This document shows, in pieces, positions 34,790 to 44,764 of a stretch of DNA of 64,000 nt. Each line of letters begins with the position of its first letter. Positions within the stretch are counted from its first letter, which is position 1. The position numbers and the translations under genes were made by a program. The notes beneath the pieces are model-generated. The model saw only the letters and a list, made by a program, of their open reading frames with translations. It made no database searches and was not told where the DNA came from. Location of the stretch: the NCBI RefSeq assembly GCF_029761915.1, contig NZ_CP121695.1, positions 6,167,501 through 6,231,500 on the forward strand, written 5' to 3'. Source of the DNA: Bradyrhizobium sp. CB1650 (lineage in GTDB: Bacteria > Pseudomonadota > Alphaproteobacteria > Rhizobiales > Xanthobacteraceae).

Positions 34790-35956
34790 ATGACAAAACC
34801 ACTGACCATCTCGGCCGATACCAGTGAGCCCTCTCTCGCGCGCCGCACCCTCTTGAAGGGCGCGGCGGCCGCGGTAGCAGCGACGGGCGTCACAATGAAC
34901 GCGGCCTTGGCAGCGTCCGTCGCGCCGTTGGGCCAGACGGGCGCTCCGACGAGGTCGACGGCGCCATTGCCGTTGGGACCGCTGCCGGGCAGCCGCTATC
35001 CAGATTCCCATCTGGAATCCGCCAAGAAGGGACCGCCAACGTTCGGGCCCGCCGGGTTTCCGGCCTTCGCCGGCACGATGGCCGTCGAGCGCGTCGCAAC
35101 CGGCTTCCGCTGGGCCGAGGGACCGGTGTATTTCGCGGCCGGCCGATACCTGTTGTTCAGCGACATTCCCAACAACCGCATCATGCGCTTCTCTGAGGAT
35201 GACGGTCACGTCAGCGTCTACCGTCAGCCGTCGATGAACTCGAACGGCAACACCATCGATCGCGAAGGACGTCTGATCTCCTGCGAGCATAGCGGCCGGC
35301 GCGTGACGCGAACCGAACTTGACGGCTCGATCACCGTCATTGCCGACAAGTTCAATGGCAAGCGACTGAATTCGCCGAACGATGCGGTCGTCACCGCCGA
35401 TGGCGCGATCTGGTTCACCGACCCCGTCTACGGCATCGGCGGCTTCTATGAAGGGATCAAGGCCGAGCCCGAGCAGGAGAAGAAGAACGTCTACCGGGTC
35501 GACCCGAAGTCCGGAGATGTCAAGGTCGTCGTCGACGATTTTGTCGAGCCCAATGGGATCACCATCTCACCCGACGAGAAGAAGCTCTACGTCTGCGACA
35601 CCGGATTCACGGACGGACCGGACAACCCGTCGCATATCCGCGTATTCGACCTCGACGTCGCCGCGGGGAAGGTGTCGAACAGCAAAGTCTTTGCAGACAT
35701 GCCAAAGCCAAGCATCACCGACGGCGTCCGCTGTGACACCGAAGGACGGGTCTGGTGTTCGGTGGGCTGGGGCGATTCGAACGAAGACGGCGTCCGCTGC
35801 TATACGGCATCGGGCGAATTGCTCGGCAAGATTCATATTCCGGAAACAGTTGCAAATCTGTGCTTCGGCGGTCAGCAGCGAAACAGGCTTTATATTTGTG
35901 GCTCGACGTCGCTCTATGCCGTCTACACGAGTGTCCAGGGCGCATTGAAGCCGTGA
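34790..35956 (+). CDS. SMP-30/gluconolactonase-family protein with Tat signal
   Basis: The 388-residue protein starts at 34790 after GGGAGG. Its N-terminus has a twin-arginine signal (ARRTLLKG then an Ala-rich hydrophobic stretch), so it is exported folded. The rest is a six-bladed beta-propeller with calcium-site-like motifs EGPVYF, NGNTIDREGRL, LNSPNDAVV and NGITISPDEK. Family members hydrolyse lactones. A periplasmic lactonase is likely; the sugar or xenobiotic lactone is unknown. A lactone substrate would match the Baeyer-Villiger-type gene at 56217, but the distance makes that only a suggestion. Confidence 0.86.
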   Translation: MTKPLTISADTSEPSLARRTLLKGAAAAVAATGVTMNAALAASVAPLGQTGAPTRSTAPLPLGPLPGSRYPDSHLESAKKGPPTFGPAGFPAFAGTMAVERVATGFRWAEGPVYFAAGRYLLFSDIPNNRIMRFSEDDGHVSVYRQPSMNSNGNTIDREGRLISCEHSGRRVTRTELDGSITVIADKFNGKRLNSPNDAVVTADGAIWFTDPVYGIGGFYEGIKAEPEQEKKNVYRVDPKSGDVKVVVDDFVEPNGITISPDEKKLYVCDTGFTDGPDNPSHIRVFDLDVAAGKVSNSKVFADMPKPSITDGVRCDTEGRVWCSVGWGDSNEDGVRCYTASGELLGKIHIPETVANLCFGGQQRNRLYICGSTSLYAVYTSVQGALKP

Positions 35957-35962
35957 ACGCAA

Positions 35963-36036
35963 GCGAATAGCGAGTGGGGAGTAGCGAATGGTTGGCAGAA
36001 GCCCTTCTATTCGCTACTCGCTACGCAACTCGCCGC
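35963..36036. repeat. Inverted repeat (CGAGTAGCGAATAG type)
   Basis: GCGAATAGCGAGTGGGGAGTAG pairs with CTATTCGCTACTCGCTACGC. It sits between the convergent SMP-30 and ppc genes and has a sister copy at 20028. Confidence 0.65.
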
Positions 36037-38835
36037 TCAGCCCGTATTCCGCAGCCCCGCCGAGATGCCGTTGATCGTGAGCTGTATGCCGCGCAGCACC
36101 TGCTCGTCCGGGTTCTGCGCGCGGTGCTCCTTCAGGAGCTCGACCTGCACGTGGTTGAGCGGATCGAGATAGGGGAAGCGGTGGCGCACCGAGCGCTCCA
36201 GCAGCGGGTTGCCCTGGAGCAGCCGGTCCTGGCCCATGATGTCGAGGAGCGTCTCGATGCAGGAATGCCATTCGCGGCGGATGCGCCCGAAGATCTTTTC
36301 GCGCAACGCCTCGTCCGGTACGAGCTCGGCATAGCGCGAGGCAATCGCGATCGAGCTCTTGGCGAGGACCATGTCCATGTTCGACAGCAGCATGCGAAAG
36401 AACGGCCAGTCGCGGTAGAGCTCTTTGAGGAACGGCATACCCTTGTCGGGATGCTCCGCGATCCAGGTCTCGACCGCGCTGCCAAAGCCGTACCAGCCCG
36501 GCAGCATCAGGCGGCACTGCGCCCAGGAGAATACCCAGGGGATCGCGCGCAGGTCTTCGATGGCGCGGGTCTTCTTGCGCGAGGCCGGACGGCTGCCGAT
36601 GTTCAGCGTCGCGATCTCGTTGATCACGGTCGAGGCCCAGAAATAATCGACGAAGCCGTCGGTCTCGTAGACGAGGCCACGATAGGCCTTGAAGGCGAGG
36701 TTCGACAGTTCATCCATCGCAGTCAGATATTCGCGCCGCGGCGCGCTCTGACGCGGATGCAGCAGGCTCGCCTCCAGCGTCGCGGCCGCGAGGATCTCCA
36801 GATTGTTGCGGCCGACTTCGGCGTTGGAATATTTCGACGAGATGATCTCGCCCTGCTCGGTGATGCGGATCTGGCCGTTCACCGCGCCGCCGGGCTGCGC
36901 GATGATGGCGTCATAGCTCGGACCCCCGCCCCGACCGACCGAGCCGCCGCGGCCGTGGAACAGGCGTAGGCGCACGCCATGGCGCTCGAACACTTCGACG
37001 AGACCGATCTCGGCCTTGTAGAGCTCCCAACCCGAGGTGACGAAGCCGCCATCCTTGTTGCTGTCGGAATAGCCGAGCATCACCTCCTGCACGCCGCCGC
37101 GACTGTCGACGAGGCGGCGGTAGTCGTGCAGGGACAGCATGCGGTCCATGATGCCGGATGATGCCTGCAGGTCCTCGATGGTCTCGAACAGCGGCACGAT
37201 GTTGATGGCGCTGCGGCCCGAGGGATTGACGAGACCGACCTCCTTGAGCAGCACCGCCACCTCGAGCATGTCGGACATGCCCTGGCACATCGAGATGATG
37301 CATTGGGGAATGGCGTCCGAGCCGAACCTGCCATGCGCCTCCGCGGCGGCATGGAACACGTTGAGCTCGCCCATCGTCTCGTCGCTGTACTTGACGAATT
37401 GCGAGACCAGCGAGCGCGTGCTGCGCAATTCGTTGGTGAGCAATGAAATGCGCGCCTCCTCGCCGAGTGCGAGATAGGACATGCCGGGGTTGGCCGCATC
37501 CATCAGCTCGGCGATGGTGCGCTCGTGCACGGCGGAGTTCTGGCGGATGTCGAGCCGCGCCAAATGGAAGCCGAAGCAATCCACCGCACGCCGGAGCAGC
37601 CGCAGCCGGCCGCGGGTGATGACGCGGGCATTGTTCGCGATCAGCGAGCGATGCAGCACGTCGAGATCGGCCTGGAACTCCTTGACGCTCTCGTAAGGCG
37701 CGGCCTTGCCGACCGGCCGGCGCGTGATCTCGACCTCGAGCTTCTCGGCGGTCGCGGTGAGGCGGGCATAGATGCCTGAGACCGCGAGGCGGTATGGCTC
37801 GCCGCTGCGGTGCGGCGAGGTGTCCGGCGAGCGCTCCGCGAGCGCACGCAGCTCTCCGGAGACGTCGGCAAGATGCGCCGCGATCGACAGCTCCGAGCCG
37901 AGCACATGCAGCTCCTGGAGATAGAACTGCATCACCCGGCTCGACTGCAGCCGCAGCGTGCCGCGCATCACGTCGGCGGTGACGAAGGGATTGCCATCGC
38001 GATCGCCGCCGATCCAGCTTCCCATGCGCAGGAACGAAGCGAGCTCGCTTGCCGCCTGCTCGCCGCCCTCCTCCAGCCGGTCCTCCAGCACGTTGATGAG
38101 GCGCGGCACCTCGCGGAGGAAAGTGTAGTCATAGAAAGACAGCCCGTTGCCGACCTCGTCGAGCACGTTGAGCTTGGTCCGGCGCAAAAGGTTGGTCTGC
38201 CACAGCGTCAGCACCTCGCGCCGCAATTGCTCGTCGCTGGCCGCGGCCTCCTCCGCCGTCATCGCAAGGCGCTCGCGGCGATCAAGCAGCGCCGCGATCT
38301 CCATCTCGCGGTCCATGGTGCTTTTGCGACGGACCTCGGTCGGATGCGCGGTCAGCACCGGGCTGACGAGCGCGTCCTTGAAGAAGCTCCGGAGCTTCTC
38401 GGCGCTGATGCCGGCGTCCTTCGCGTGCGCCAGCGTTTCGGCCAGCACGCCAGAACCGGCGCTCTGCCCCGCGCCACGGGCACGCATCTGGCGGATGTTG
38501 TTCTGGTCCTCGGCGATGTTGGCGAGATGGGAGAAATAGCTGAAGGCGCGGACGATCCGCACCGTCTCGGAGATCGACATGCTGTCGAGGATCTGCTCGA
38601 GCTCGCGGCGGGCAATCCTGTCCTCGTCGCGGTGGAACCGGATCGAGGTCTGCCGGATGCGCTCGACCAGATCGAATACGTCGGCGCCTTCCTGGTCGCG
38701 CACGGTATCGCCGAGGATGCGCCCGAGCAGGCGGATGTCGTCCCGCAGCCGCGCATCTGCCTCCAGCGCCTGGGCGTCCTCGGGACGGTTGGGGCGATGG
38801 TCGGCGGTGTCGGATGATACGGTCTGGAGGGACAT
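36037..38835 (-). CDS. ppc: Phosphoenolpyruvate carboxylase
   Basis: This 932-residue enzyme carboxylates phosphoenolpyruvate to oxaloacetate, the main anaplerotic reaction. The active-site blocks are intact: His164 in [10 protein letters not shown], the [10 protein letters not shown] block near residue 592, the [15 protein letters not shown]-binding loop, and the C-terminal RNTG that replaces the usual QNTG. The start at 38835 is preferred (GGGAGCGAGCA upstream) over a longer frame to 38967. It is a housekeeping gene inside an otherwise accessory stretch. Confidence 0.95.
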   Translation of the reverse strand: MSLQTVSSDTADHRPNRPEDAQALEADARLRDDIRLLGRILGDTVRDQEGADVFDLVERIRQTSIRFHRDEDRIARRELEQILDSMSISETVRIVRAFSYFSHLANIAEDQNNIRQMRARGAGQSAGSGVLAETLAHAKDAGISAEKLRSFFKDALVSPVLTAHPTEVRRKSTMDREMEIAALLDRRERLAMTAEEAAASDEQLRREVLTLWQTNLLRRTKLNVLDEVGNGLSFYDYTFLREVPRLINVLEDRLEEGGEQAASELASFLRMGSWIGGDRDGNPFVTADVMRGTLRLQSSRVMQFYLQELHVLGSELSIAAHLADVSGELRALAERSPDTSPHRSGEPYRLAVSGIYARLTATAEKLEVEITRRPVGKAAPYESVKEFQADLDVLHRSLIANNARVITRGRLRLLRRAVDCFGFHLARLDIRQNSAVHERTIAELMDAANPGMSYLALGEEARISLLTNELRSTRSLVSQFVKYSDETMGELNVFHAAAEAHGRFGSDAIPQCIISMCQGMSDMLEVAVLLKEVGLVNPSGRSAINIVPLFETIEDLQASSGIMDRMLSLHDYRRLVDSRGGVQEVMLGYSDSNKDGGFVTSGWELYKAEIGLVEVFERHGVRLRLFHGRGGSVGRGGGPSYDAIIAQPGGAVNGQIRITEQGEIISSKYSNAEVGRNNLEILAAATLEASLLHPRQSAPRREYLTAMDELSNLAFKAYRGLVYETDGFVDYFWASTVINEIATLNIGSRPASRKKTRAIEDLRAIPWVFSWAQCRLMLPGWYGFGSAVETWIAEHPDKGMPFLKELYRDWPFFRMLLSNMDMVLAKSSIAIASRYAELVPDEALREKIFGRIRREWHSCIETLLDIMGQDRLLQGNPLLERSVRHRFPYLDPLNHVQVELLKEHRAQNPDEQVLRGIQLTINGISAGLRNTG

Positions 38836-38986
38836 TGCTCGCTCCCAAAAGCTGCCGGCCGAGTGTGCAAGTTTTTTGCCGCAGCGCAAGATCAAGTTGG
38901 GGGCGGTGCACACAGGGAATTGGAGCTGGGTCAATCCCTCAGCCGTCGCCCTGGCGAACGCCAGCATCTATCGCTTCTTTTCGCCG

Positions 38987-39397
38987 CTACGCCGGCACGA
39001 TCACCTTTCCGATCGGCCAGAGCGCGATCCCAGCGAGCTTCAGGTGGGCCCAGGCGAAGGGGATGCCGATGATGGTGATCGCGAGGATCACGGCGGTAAC
39101 GACGTGGCCGAGCGCCAGCCACCAACCGGCGAGCAGAAACCAGACGATGACGATATTGCCGAGCACGCCGAGCGGACCGGTGCCGATATCGCTCTCGCCG
39201 GTGACCTCGTCGCGCCGCACCGCCTTCGAGCCGAACGGCAGGAGAGTGTAGACGGCGATGTTGAACGCCGCCCGGGCCCAGGGCAGGCCGACAATGGTGA
39301 TGGCCATGATGACGGAAGCTGCCAGCCAGCCGAACGCCATCCAGGCACCGCCGACGAGAATCCAGAGCACGTTGAGCAGGAGGGAAACCGGGGCCAT
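38987..39397 (-). CDS. YccF domain membrane protein
   Basis: From the ATG at 39397 (a TTG at 39415 is an alternative) the protein has 136 residues. It has two copies of the YccF pattern, each a hydrophobic helix pair: LLLNVLWILVGGAWMAFGW...TIVGLPWARAAFNIA and LGNIVIVWFLLAGWWLALGH...TIIGIPFAWAHLKLA. The repeated I-x-G-(L/I)-P-(W/F)-A motif is the hallmark. It is an inner-membrane protein of unknown role. It lies on the same strand as ppc, upstream of it. Confidence 0.85.
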   Translation of the reverse strand: MAPVSLLLNVLWILVGGAWMAFGWLAASVIMAITIVGLPWARAAFNIAVYTLLPFGSKAVRRDEVTGESDIGTGPLGVLGNIVIVWFLLAGWWLALGHVVTAVILAITIIGIPFAWAHLKLAGIALWPIGKVIVPA

Positions 39398-39530
39398 GGG
39401 ATTATCCGCGTTCAACGACCCTGCTTGTATAAGCTCGAATACTGTCTCTGCGAAGACGGCTCTGATATCGACTCCCTACGTCGAGCGGGGCAAGATCCGG
39501 GTCGTCGCATCAGAACACGCCCCTCCGCGG

Positions 39531-40616
39531 TCATAGTCCATGACGCCGGCTGCGCTCCGCACGCAGCGATGCACCGACAAATCCGACATCCTCCATCCCG
39601 CGAGAGATCTCCTTCGAACAGACATAGAGCGTCAATGCGGCGACCCCGATCGCGGCCAGTCCAGTCACGAGAACAGGATTCGCGCAGAATGTGTCGAGAA
39701 GGTCATCCAGCGGAGCGGCCTCGCCTGGCCGGCGCGGCCCACAAGCCGAGAACATTGCAGCCCAGCCGCCAAGCATCACGCCGGCTGCATTGGCACCGGC
39801 TAACAGCGCAATGACAATCGCAAGGCCCTTCTTCATGGAGAGCACGAGATCGACAATCTTCACAACGGCACAGTAGGCGCCCACAAAAACAACGGACGCG
39901 CCCCATGCCGGAACCATGGTCTGTGCCTGACCGGCCCAGCCCCACAATGCGCCGGCACACGCGAGCAGGGTGAGGTTGACCTTCACCGCTTCCGGAAATT
40001 TGCAGCGAAGCGCGTAGGCGTTTACCTTTTCGACGAGGTCCAGCAAGGCACAGCCGATCAATCCGGCCGCGAAGCCACCGAGATGGACGCCCCAATCGAT
40101 GCGTGAATTGCCGAATGCAAAAGCGATATTCAATCCGATGTTGATGGCGAAGAAGTCGAACCTGAGGTCGAGCTTGCCGAGGATCCAAAGGCAAAGAAGC
40201 GCGCCCAGGATGCCCGAAGTGGCCCCGGAGGCGCCGACCGTGAGATAGGGGGTGGAATGGATGCCATTGCCGATGACGGCGCCCAACACCATGGAGGAAA
40301 GATAGATAATGAGAAAATACGCCGGCCCGACCCGTCTCTCGAGATGTCCGCCCCATAGCACGAGACACAACATGTTCATCGTCAGGTGGACGAAATCGAC
40401 GTGCAGGAAGCCGTAGGCGAACAGGCGCCAGTATTCGTGCCGCGCGATTGCGGTCGAATACATTCCGCCGTAGCGATACAGCAACTCGGCCGGCGCAGAC
40501 GAGCCACCCGACTGGATGAAGCAAAATCCCGACGTGAGGACCGTCACTGTCATCAACGCGTAGACCGCGGCATGCGGGACTTCGAAAAAACCGGGACTGG
40601 CGCGGTATGTGGGCAT
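39531..40616 (-). CDS. Rhomboid-family intramembrane serine protease
   Basis: The 361-residue multi-pass protein carries the rhomboid dyad Ser130 (VGASGATSG) and His178 (WGVHLGGFAAG), and the helix-2 block HVDFVHLTMNM with His77 and Asn81. At least six membrane segments form the core (about 15-190), followed by three or more extra hydrophobic helices. Rhomboids cleave membrane-anchored proteins inside the bilayer. A TTG at 40628 would add four residues. No neighbour suggests a substrate. Confidence 0.88.
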   Translation of the reverse strand: MPTYRASPGFFEVPHAAVYALMTVTVLTSGFCFIQSGGSSAPAELLYRYGGMYSTAIARHEYWRLFAYGFLHVDFVHLTMNMLCLVLWGGHLERRVGPAYFLIIYLSSMVLGAVIGNGIHSTPYLTVGASGATSGILGALLCLWILGKLDLRFDFFAINIGLNIAFAFGNSRIDWGVHLGGFAAGLIGCALLDLVEKVNAYALRCKFPEAVKVNLTLLACAGALWGWAGQAQTMVPAWGASVVFVGAYCAVVKIVDLVLSMKKGLAIVIALLAGANAAGVMLGGWAAMFSACGPRRPGEAAPLDDLLDTFCANPVLVTGLAAIGVAALTLYVCSKEISRGMEDVGFVGASLRAERSRRHGL

Positions 40617-40804
40617 GTATGATCGCAAGCAGCTGAGGCGGGAGCGCCAGCCTAGCCGAGCCGATCGCCAATTGCTACCACAGCGTGCGCAAGCCGATTT
40701 TAGCCTACCGTCCCTCGAATTTCGGGTGTCTTGAACAGCGGCAGGAGCTGGAGATAGACGTGCTGGACTGGTCGCCCTCCCAGGTCGTTGTCAGCTCTCG
40801 CAGG

Positions 40805-40830
40805 CCCGGATGAGCGCAGCGACATCCGGG
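40805..40830. repeat. Short hairpin repeat (CCGGATGAGCGCA type)
   Basis: Perfect arms CCCGGAT (40805-40811) and ATCCGGG (40824-40830) flank GAGCGCAGCGAC. It is related to the elements at 9237 and 18462. Confidence 0.65.
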
Positions 40831-40876
40831 ACATCAGCTGCTCGTTGTTCCGGGTATCGCTCCGCGCTTCACGCTG

Positions 40877-42421
40877 TCAGATCTTCCGCCCCGCCTGCTC
40901 CCAAAAGGGATCGCGCAGGCGGCGCTTGAATATCTTTCCGGAATCTTCGCGCGGCAGCTCTGTGCGGATCTCGATGTGCTTGGGCACCTTGTAGTCGGCA
41001 AGCTGTGCCCTCAGCCGGGCGCGGATGTCGGCGGCATCGAGCGTGATGCCGGGCTGCGGCTCGACCACCGCCATCAGCGCCTCGCCGAACTCGGCGTCGG
41101 GAATGCCGAACACCGCGCAATCGTGCACGCCGGGCACGGCATGCAGCACCGACTCGATCTCGGCCGGATAGATGTTGACGCCGCCCGAGATCACCATGTC
41201 GCGCTTGCGGTCGCAGATGAAGACGTAGCCGTCTTCATCGATGTAGCCGACGTCGCCGGAGGTGATGAAACCGTCGCGGTCGATCTCGGCGCGCTTCTCC
41301 GTCTTGTTGTGATAGGTGAAGTCGGCATTTTGCGCCATGCGCGAATAGATCTCGCCAATCTCGCCGGCCGGCAGTACGCGGCCATCCTCACCGAGGAAGC
41401 GCAGCTCGGCTCCGGGCGAGACCTTACCGACGGTACCGGGCTTCTTCAGCGCATCCTCGGAGGTCGCGAACGTGACGGCGCCGGACTCGGTCGAGCCGTA
41501 GAATTCGTGGATCACGGGCCCCCACCATTCGATCATGGCGCGCTTGACGTCCGCCGGACACGGCGCGGCAGCGTGGATGACGTGGCGCAGCGAGGAGACG
41601 TCGTACTTTTTTCGCACCTCTACCGGCAGCTTCATCAGGCGGATGAACATGGTCGGCACCATGAAGATGGTGTCGATCCTGTGCCGCGCGATCAGGTCCA
41701 AAAATTCCTCGGCCTCGAAACGCGGCATCAGCACCAGCGCGCCGCCGAGGCGCCCTGCGCGAATGCCAAACGAGTTCGGCGCGGAGTGATAGAGTGGTCC
41801 CGGCAGCAACGCACGGGCACCCGGCTTCAGCCCATAGATCAGCGCGCGCATGCGCTCCCCCGCGGCTTGCTGCTCCGGCGTCGGCGCATGACGCCGCACG
41901 CCCTTGGGATGGCCGGTCGTGCCGGAGGTGTAGATCATGTTCATCGGCTGCGGCACCATGGGGCCGTCGTAGGGCTGGAATTGCGTCAGCCACGACTCGA
42001 AATCGATCGCGAAGTCCGGTGTCGCCAAATGATCCCGATCGATCTTGTAGGTGATGAGGATTTCCGGCGGCGTCGGCACGCTGAGCACGGTGACGCCTGC
42101 GGGGATCGCATTGCGCAAGGCGTGCAGCAGGTCGGCATGGGCGATCAGCACGGAGGTGCCGGAGTCCTTCAGGATGTAGTTGATTTCCTCCGGCTTGAAA
42201 TGCCAGTTGATCGGCACGCCGTAGGCACCCAGCCGCATCGCCGCGTAGGCCGCCTCCAGAAAGGCGATGTCGTTGCGCATGAGCACACAGACGCACTCGC
42301 CTTGCCTGACGCCGATCTTGGCAAGGCCGGAAGCGATGCGGTCGGCGCGATTGGCAACTTCCGCATGGGTGCGGCGGCGCTCGCCGGAGACGATGCCGAG
42401 GAATTGGGACGTTTCGCTCAT
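40877..42421 (-). CDS. Acyl-CoA synthetase (AMP-forming)
   Basis: The 514-residue enzyme activates a carboxylic acid to its CoA thioester through an acyl-adenylate. The ATP loop YTSGTTGHPKG is at 164-174, the FYGSTESGA block follows, and the C-terminal domain has DVGYIDEDGYVFICDR and the acylation lysine in SGKIFKRRL. It groups by pattern with the FadD3/bile-acid-CoA-ligase-like enzymes, but the substrate is not determined by these motifs. The spacing to the crotonase on the same strand is 143 bp, filled by a repeat. Confidence 0.88.
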   Translation of the reverse strand: MSETSQFLGIVSGERRRTHAEVANRADRIASGLAKIGVRQGECVCVLMRNDIAFLEAAYAAMRLGAYGVPINWHFKPEEINYILKDSGTSVLIAHADLLHALRNAIPAGVTVLSVPTPPEILITYKIDRDHLATPDFAIDFESWLTQFQPYDGPMVPQPMNMIYTSGTTGHPKGVRRHAPTPEQQAAGERMRALIYGLKPGARALLPGPLYHSAPNSFGIRAGRLGGALVLMPRFEAEEFLDLIARHRIDTIFMVPTMFIRLMKLPVEVRKKYDVSSLRHVIHAAAPCPADVKRAMIEWWGPVIHEFYGSTESGAVTFATSEDALKKPGTVGKVSPGAELRFLGEDGRVLPAGEIGEIYSRMAQNADFTYHNKTEKRAEIDRDGFITSGDVGYIDEDGYVFICDRKRDMVISGGVNIYPAEIESVLHAVPGVHDCAVFGIPDAEFGEALMAVVEPQPGITLDAADIRARLRAQLADYKVPKHIEIRTELPREDSGKIFKRRLRDPFWEQAGRKI

Positions 42422-42463
42422 GTGTTGTTGTTCTTTGTTGTTCAGCGACGGTGCCAGTTAGTC

Positions 42464-42556
42464 GTCATCACCGGGCTTGTCCCGGTGATCCACGTTCTTG
42501 CTTTGTCGCTTTGGGCCACGAACTTGGATGGCCGGGACAAAGCCCGGCCATGACGG
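42464..42556. repeat. Palindromic repeat, GTCATCACCGGG variant
   Basis: The arms GTCATCACCGGGCTTGTCCCGG and CCGGGACAAAGCCCGGCCATGAC form a long hairpin between the acyl-CoA synthetase and the crotonase genes. Confidence 0.75.
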
Positions 42557-42564
42557 AAGGAGCA

Positions 42565-43374
42565 TCAATCCGCAAACTTCGGCGCGCGCTTTTCCAGGTT
42601 GGCGCGCACCGCTTCGGTCTGGTTCGCGCTGCCGATCAGCTTCTGCTGTTCGATGGATTCGGCGAGCAGCGCGGGGCCCGGATCGACCGAGAGATTGTTG
42701 AGCAATCGCTTCGCGGCGCGGATCGCATCGGGGCTCTTACCGGCGATCTCGCGTGCAACTTCGAGGGCGCTGACACGCGGATCATCGCAAATCCGCGTGG
42801 CGAGACCGAAAGTCATTGCCTCCTGCGCGGAGAAGATGCGCCCGGTGTAGGTGAGGTCGCGCAGGATGTCGTCGCGCACGAGCGAGGCCAGTATCGGCGT
42901 GCCCGCCATGTCGGGGACCAGACCCCACTTGATCTCCATCACCGACATTCGCGCATCGGCTGCGACGAAGCGCATGTCCGCGCCGAGCGCGAGCTGAAAG
43001 CCGCCGCCGAAGGCGACGCCGTGCACGGCGGCGATCACCGGCACCGGAAGCTGGCGCCAGCCCCACACCGCCTGCTGCGGGAAGTTCGCCTTGCCGTGCG
43101 TGCGCACCGTCAGGTCGCGATTTTCGCCACCCGGAATTCCGTTGCCGCCCTTCTCCTTCATGGCGGCAAAACGTCCCATGTCGAGACCGGCGCAGAAGGC
43201 GCGGCCCTCGCCGGACAGGACTACCGCGCGCACACTTTTTTCCTTGGAAAGACGCTCCGTTGCGGCGACCAGCGCCTCGAACATGGCCTGATCCAGTGCG
43301 TTCATCTTGTCCGCGCGCACCAAGCGGACATCGGCGACGCCTTCCGAGATCGAGATCGAGACGCGCTCTTCCAT
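42565..43374 (-). CDS. Enoyl-CoA hydratase/isomerase family (crotonase)
   Basis: The 269-residue crotonase has the two oxyanion-hole segments, AFCAGLDM and HGVAFGGGFQLALGAD, and the family block MSVMEIKWGLVPDMAGT. In the last, Glu occupies the region of the E. coli FadB-type catalytic acid and Asp follows. It probably hydrates or isomerises an enoyl-CoA. It precedes the acyl-CoA synthetase on the minus strand and diverges from the SDR at 43480. Confidence 0.86.
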   Translation of the reverse strand: MEERVSISISEGVADVRLVRADKMNALDQAMFEALVAATERLSKEKSVRAVVLSGEGRAFCAGLDMGRFAAMKEKGGNGIPGGENRDLTVRTHGKANFPQQAVWGWRQLPVPVIAAVHGVAFGGGFQLALGADMRFVAADARMSVMEIKWGLVPDMAGTPILASLVRDDILRDLTYTGRIFSAQEAMTFGLATRICDDPRVSALEVAREIAGKSPDAIRAAKRLLNNLSVDPGPALLAESIEQQKLIGSANQTEAVRANLEKRAPKFAD

Positions 43375-43479
43375 GGATCAATTCTCCCCTGTTCTTGTTC
43401 GGTGCCGCTTTACAGGAAGCCGACGGACCGATTTAGTCAATCGACCAATTAACTGACAATCCCTACGGGGGAAACACCC

Positions 43480-44352
43480 ATGTTCAAGGAAAATCTTCTG
43501 GCCGGTCGGCGCATTCTGGTGACCGGCGGCGGGACCGGGCTCGGCAAGTCGATGGCGGCGCGCTTCCTCCAGCTCGGCGCCGAAGTGCACATCTGCGGCC
43601 GTCGCAAGATCGTCTGCGACGAGACCGCGACTGAATTGATGGATCAGTATGGCGGCCGCGTCGCCAGCCACGGCGTCGACATCCGCAACGCTCTCGCGGT
43701 CGAAGAGATGATCGAGAACATTTTTCGCGAGGCGCCGCTCACCGACCTCGTCAACAACGCCGCCGGCAATTTCATCTCGCGCACCGAAGAGCTCTCGCCG
43801 CGCGGCTTCGATGCCGTCGCCAACATCGTCATGCACGGCACGTTCTACGTGACGCATGCGGTCGGCAAGCGCTGGATCGCGGCGAAGCAGCCGGGCAACG
43901 TCGTCTCCATCACCGTAACCTGGGTGCGCAACGGCTCGCCTTACGTGGTGCCGTCGGCGATGAGCAAGTCGGCGATCCACGCCATGACGATGTCGCTTGC
44001 GACCGAATGGGGAAAGCACGGAATCCGCCTGAACACAATTGCGCCGGGCGAGATCCCGACCGAGGGCATGAGCAAGCGCATCAAGCCAGGCGACGAGGCC
44101 GGCGCGCGCACCAAAGCCATGAACCCGATGGGTCGCGTCGGCACCATGGAGGAGCTGCAGAACCTCGCGGTGTTCCTGATCTCCGGCGGCTGCGACTGGA
44201 TCAACGGCGAGACCATCGCCATGGACGGCGCACAGGCGCTCGCCATGGGCGGCAATTTCTACCAGCTCCGCGACTGGAGCGACGACGACTGGAAGACAGC
44301 GCGCGAGTCCATCATGGCGCAGAACGAGAAGGACCGCGCGGCGAGAGGGTGA
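43480..44352 (+). CDS. SDR related to 2,4-dienoyl-CoA reductase
   Basis: The 290-residue protein has the Rossmann motif TGGGTGLG (15-22) and NNAAGNF. The block SPYVVPSAMSKSAIHAM and the tail EWGKHGIRLNTIAPGEIPTEGM and INGETIAMDG closely follow mitochondrial-type 2,4-dienoyl-CoA reductases, which reduce dienoyl-CoA with NADPH. The usual Tyr-x3-K is replaced by Ser159-x3-Lys163, as in that family. The position equivalent to the family's catalytic Tyr, 15 residues before the Lys, is Trp148 here by my hand alignment. It is divergent from the crotonase, 105 bp apart. Confidence 0.84.
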   Translation: MFKENLLAGRRILVTGGGTGLGKSMAARFLQLGAEVHICGRRKIVCDETATELMDQYGGRVASHGVDIRNALAVEEMIENIFREAPLTDLVNNAAGNFISRTEELSPRGFDAVANIVMHGTFYVTHAVGKRWIAAKQPGNVVSITVTWVRNGSPYVVPSAMSKSAIHAMTMSLATEWGKHGIRLNTIAPGEIPTEGMSKRIKPGDEAGARTKAMNPMGRVGTMEELQNLAVFLISGGCDWINGETIAMDGAQALAMGGNFYQLRDWSDDDWKTARESIMAQNEKDRAARG

Positions 44353-44764
44353 TGCATTCTTCATAGTCGTCTCGACGAAAGGCAGACCGGTCAGGCGATC
44401 GACGCTCTCGCCCAATCCTTGGCCGTCGTCCCGGCGAAGGCCGGCCCCATAACCACAGAGAGGAGTTGTGGCGCGAGGCTGGTAACCCCGAGTCTTCGCC
44501 AAACCACTCCCTGTGGTTATCGCGACGAGCGCAAGCGCTCGCGCGCGGGTCCCGAACCTGCGCTCCGCTTCGCTACGCTTGTCCGGGACGACGTGAAGAG
44601 ACTAACGCGCTCGCCCAATTCACAACTGTCGTCCCGGCCCCCGCGCAATTGCGCCTTCGCCGCGACGACATTGTTGAAACAGTAGCGCCCCCTCCCCCGT
44701 ATTGTCTTTGCACGCGGATGACGCCACACTCCGCGGCATAAAGACAAAACACCACGGGAGAAAC
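44353..44764. other. Intergenic gap of 412 bp with repeats
   Basis: It holds several inverted segments: GTCGTCCCGGCGAAGGCCGG (44426-44445) related to CGCTTGTCCGGGACGACGTG (44577-44596), and the nested palindrome at 44449-44520. No gene-like frame is supported. It lies upstream of the frameshifted acyl-CoA synthetase and probably contains its promoter. Confidence 0.55.
44449..44520. repeat. Palindromic repeat ATAACCACAG...CTGTGGTTAT
   Basis: The end arms ATAACCACAG and CTGTGGTTAT are perfect, and GAGTTGTGGCG pairs imperfectly with CGCCAAACCACTC inside. The centre is CGAGGCTGGTAACCCCGAG-like. Confidence 0.75.
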
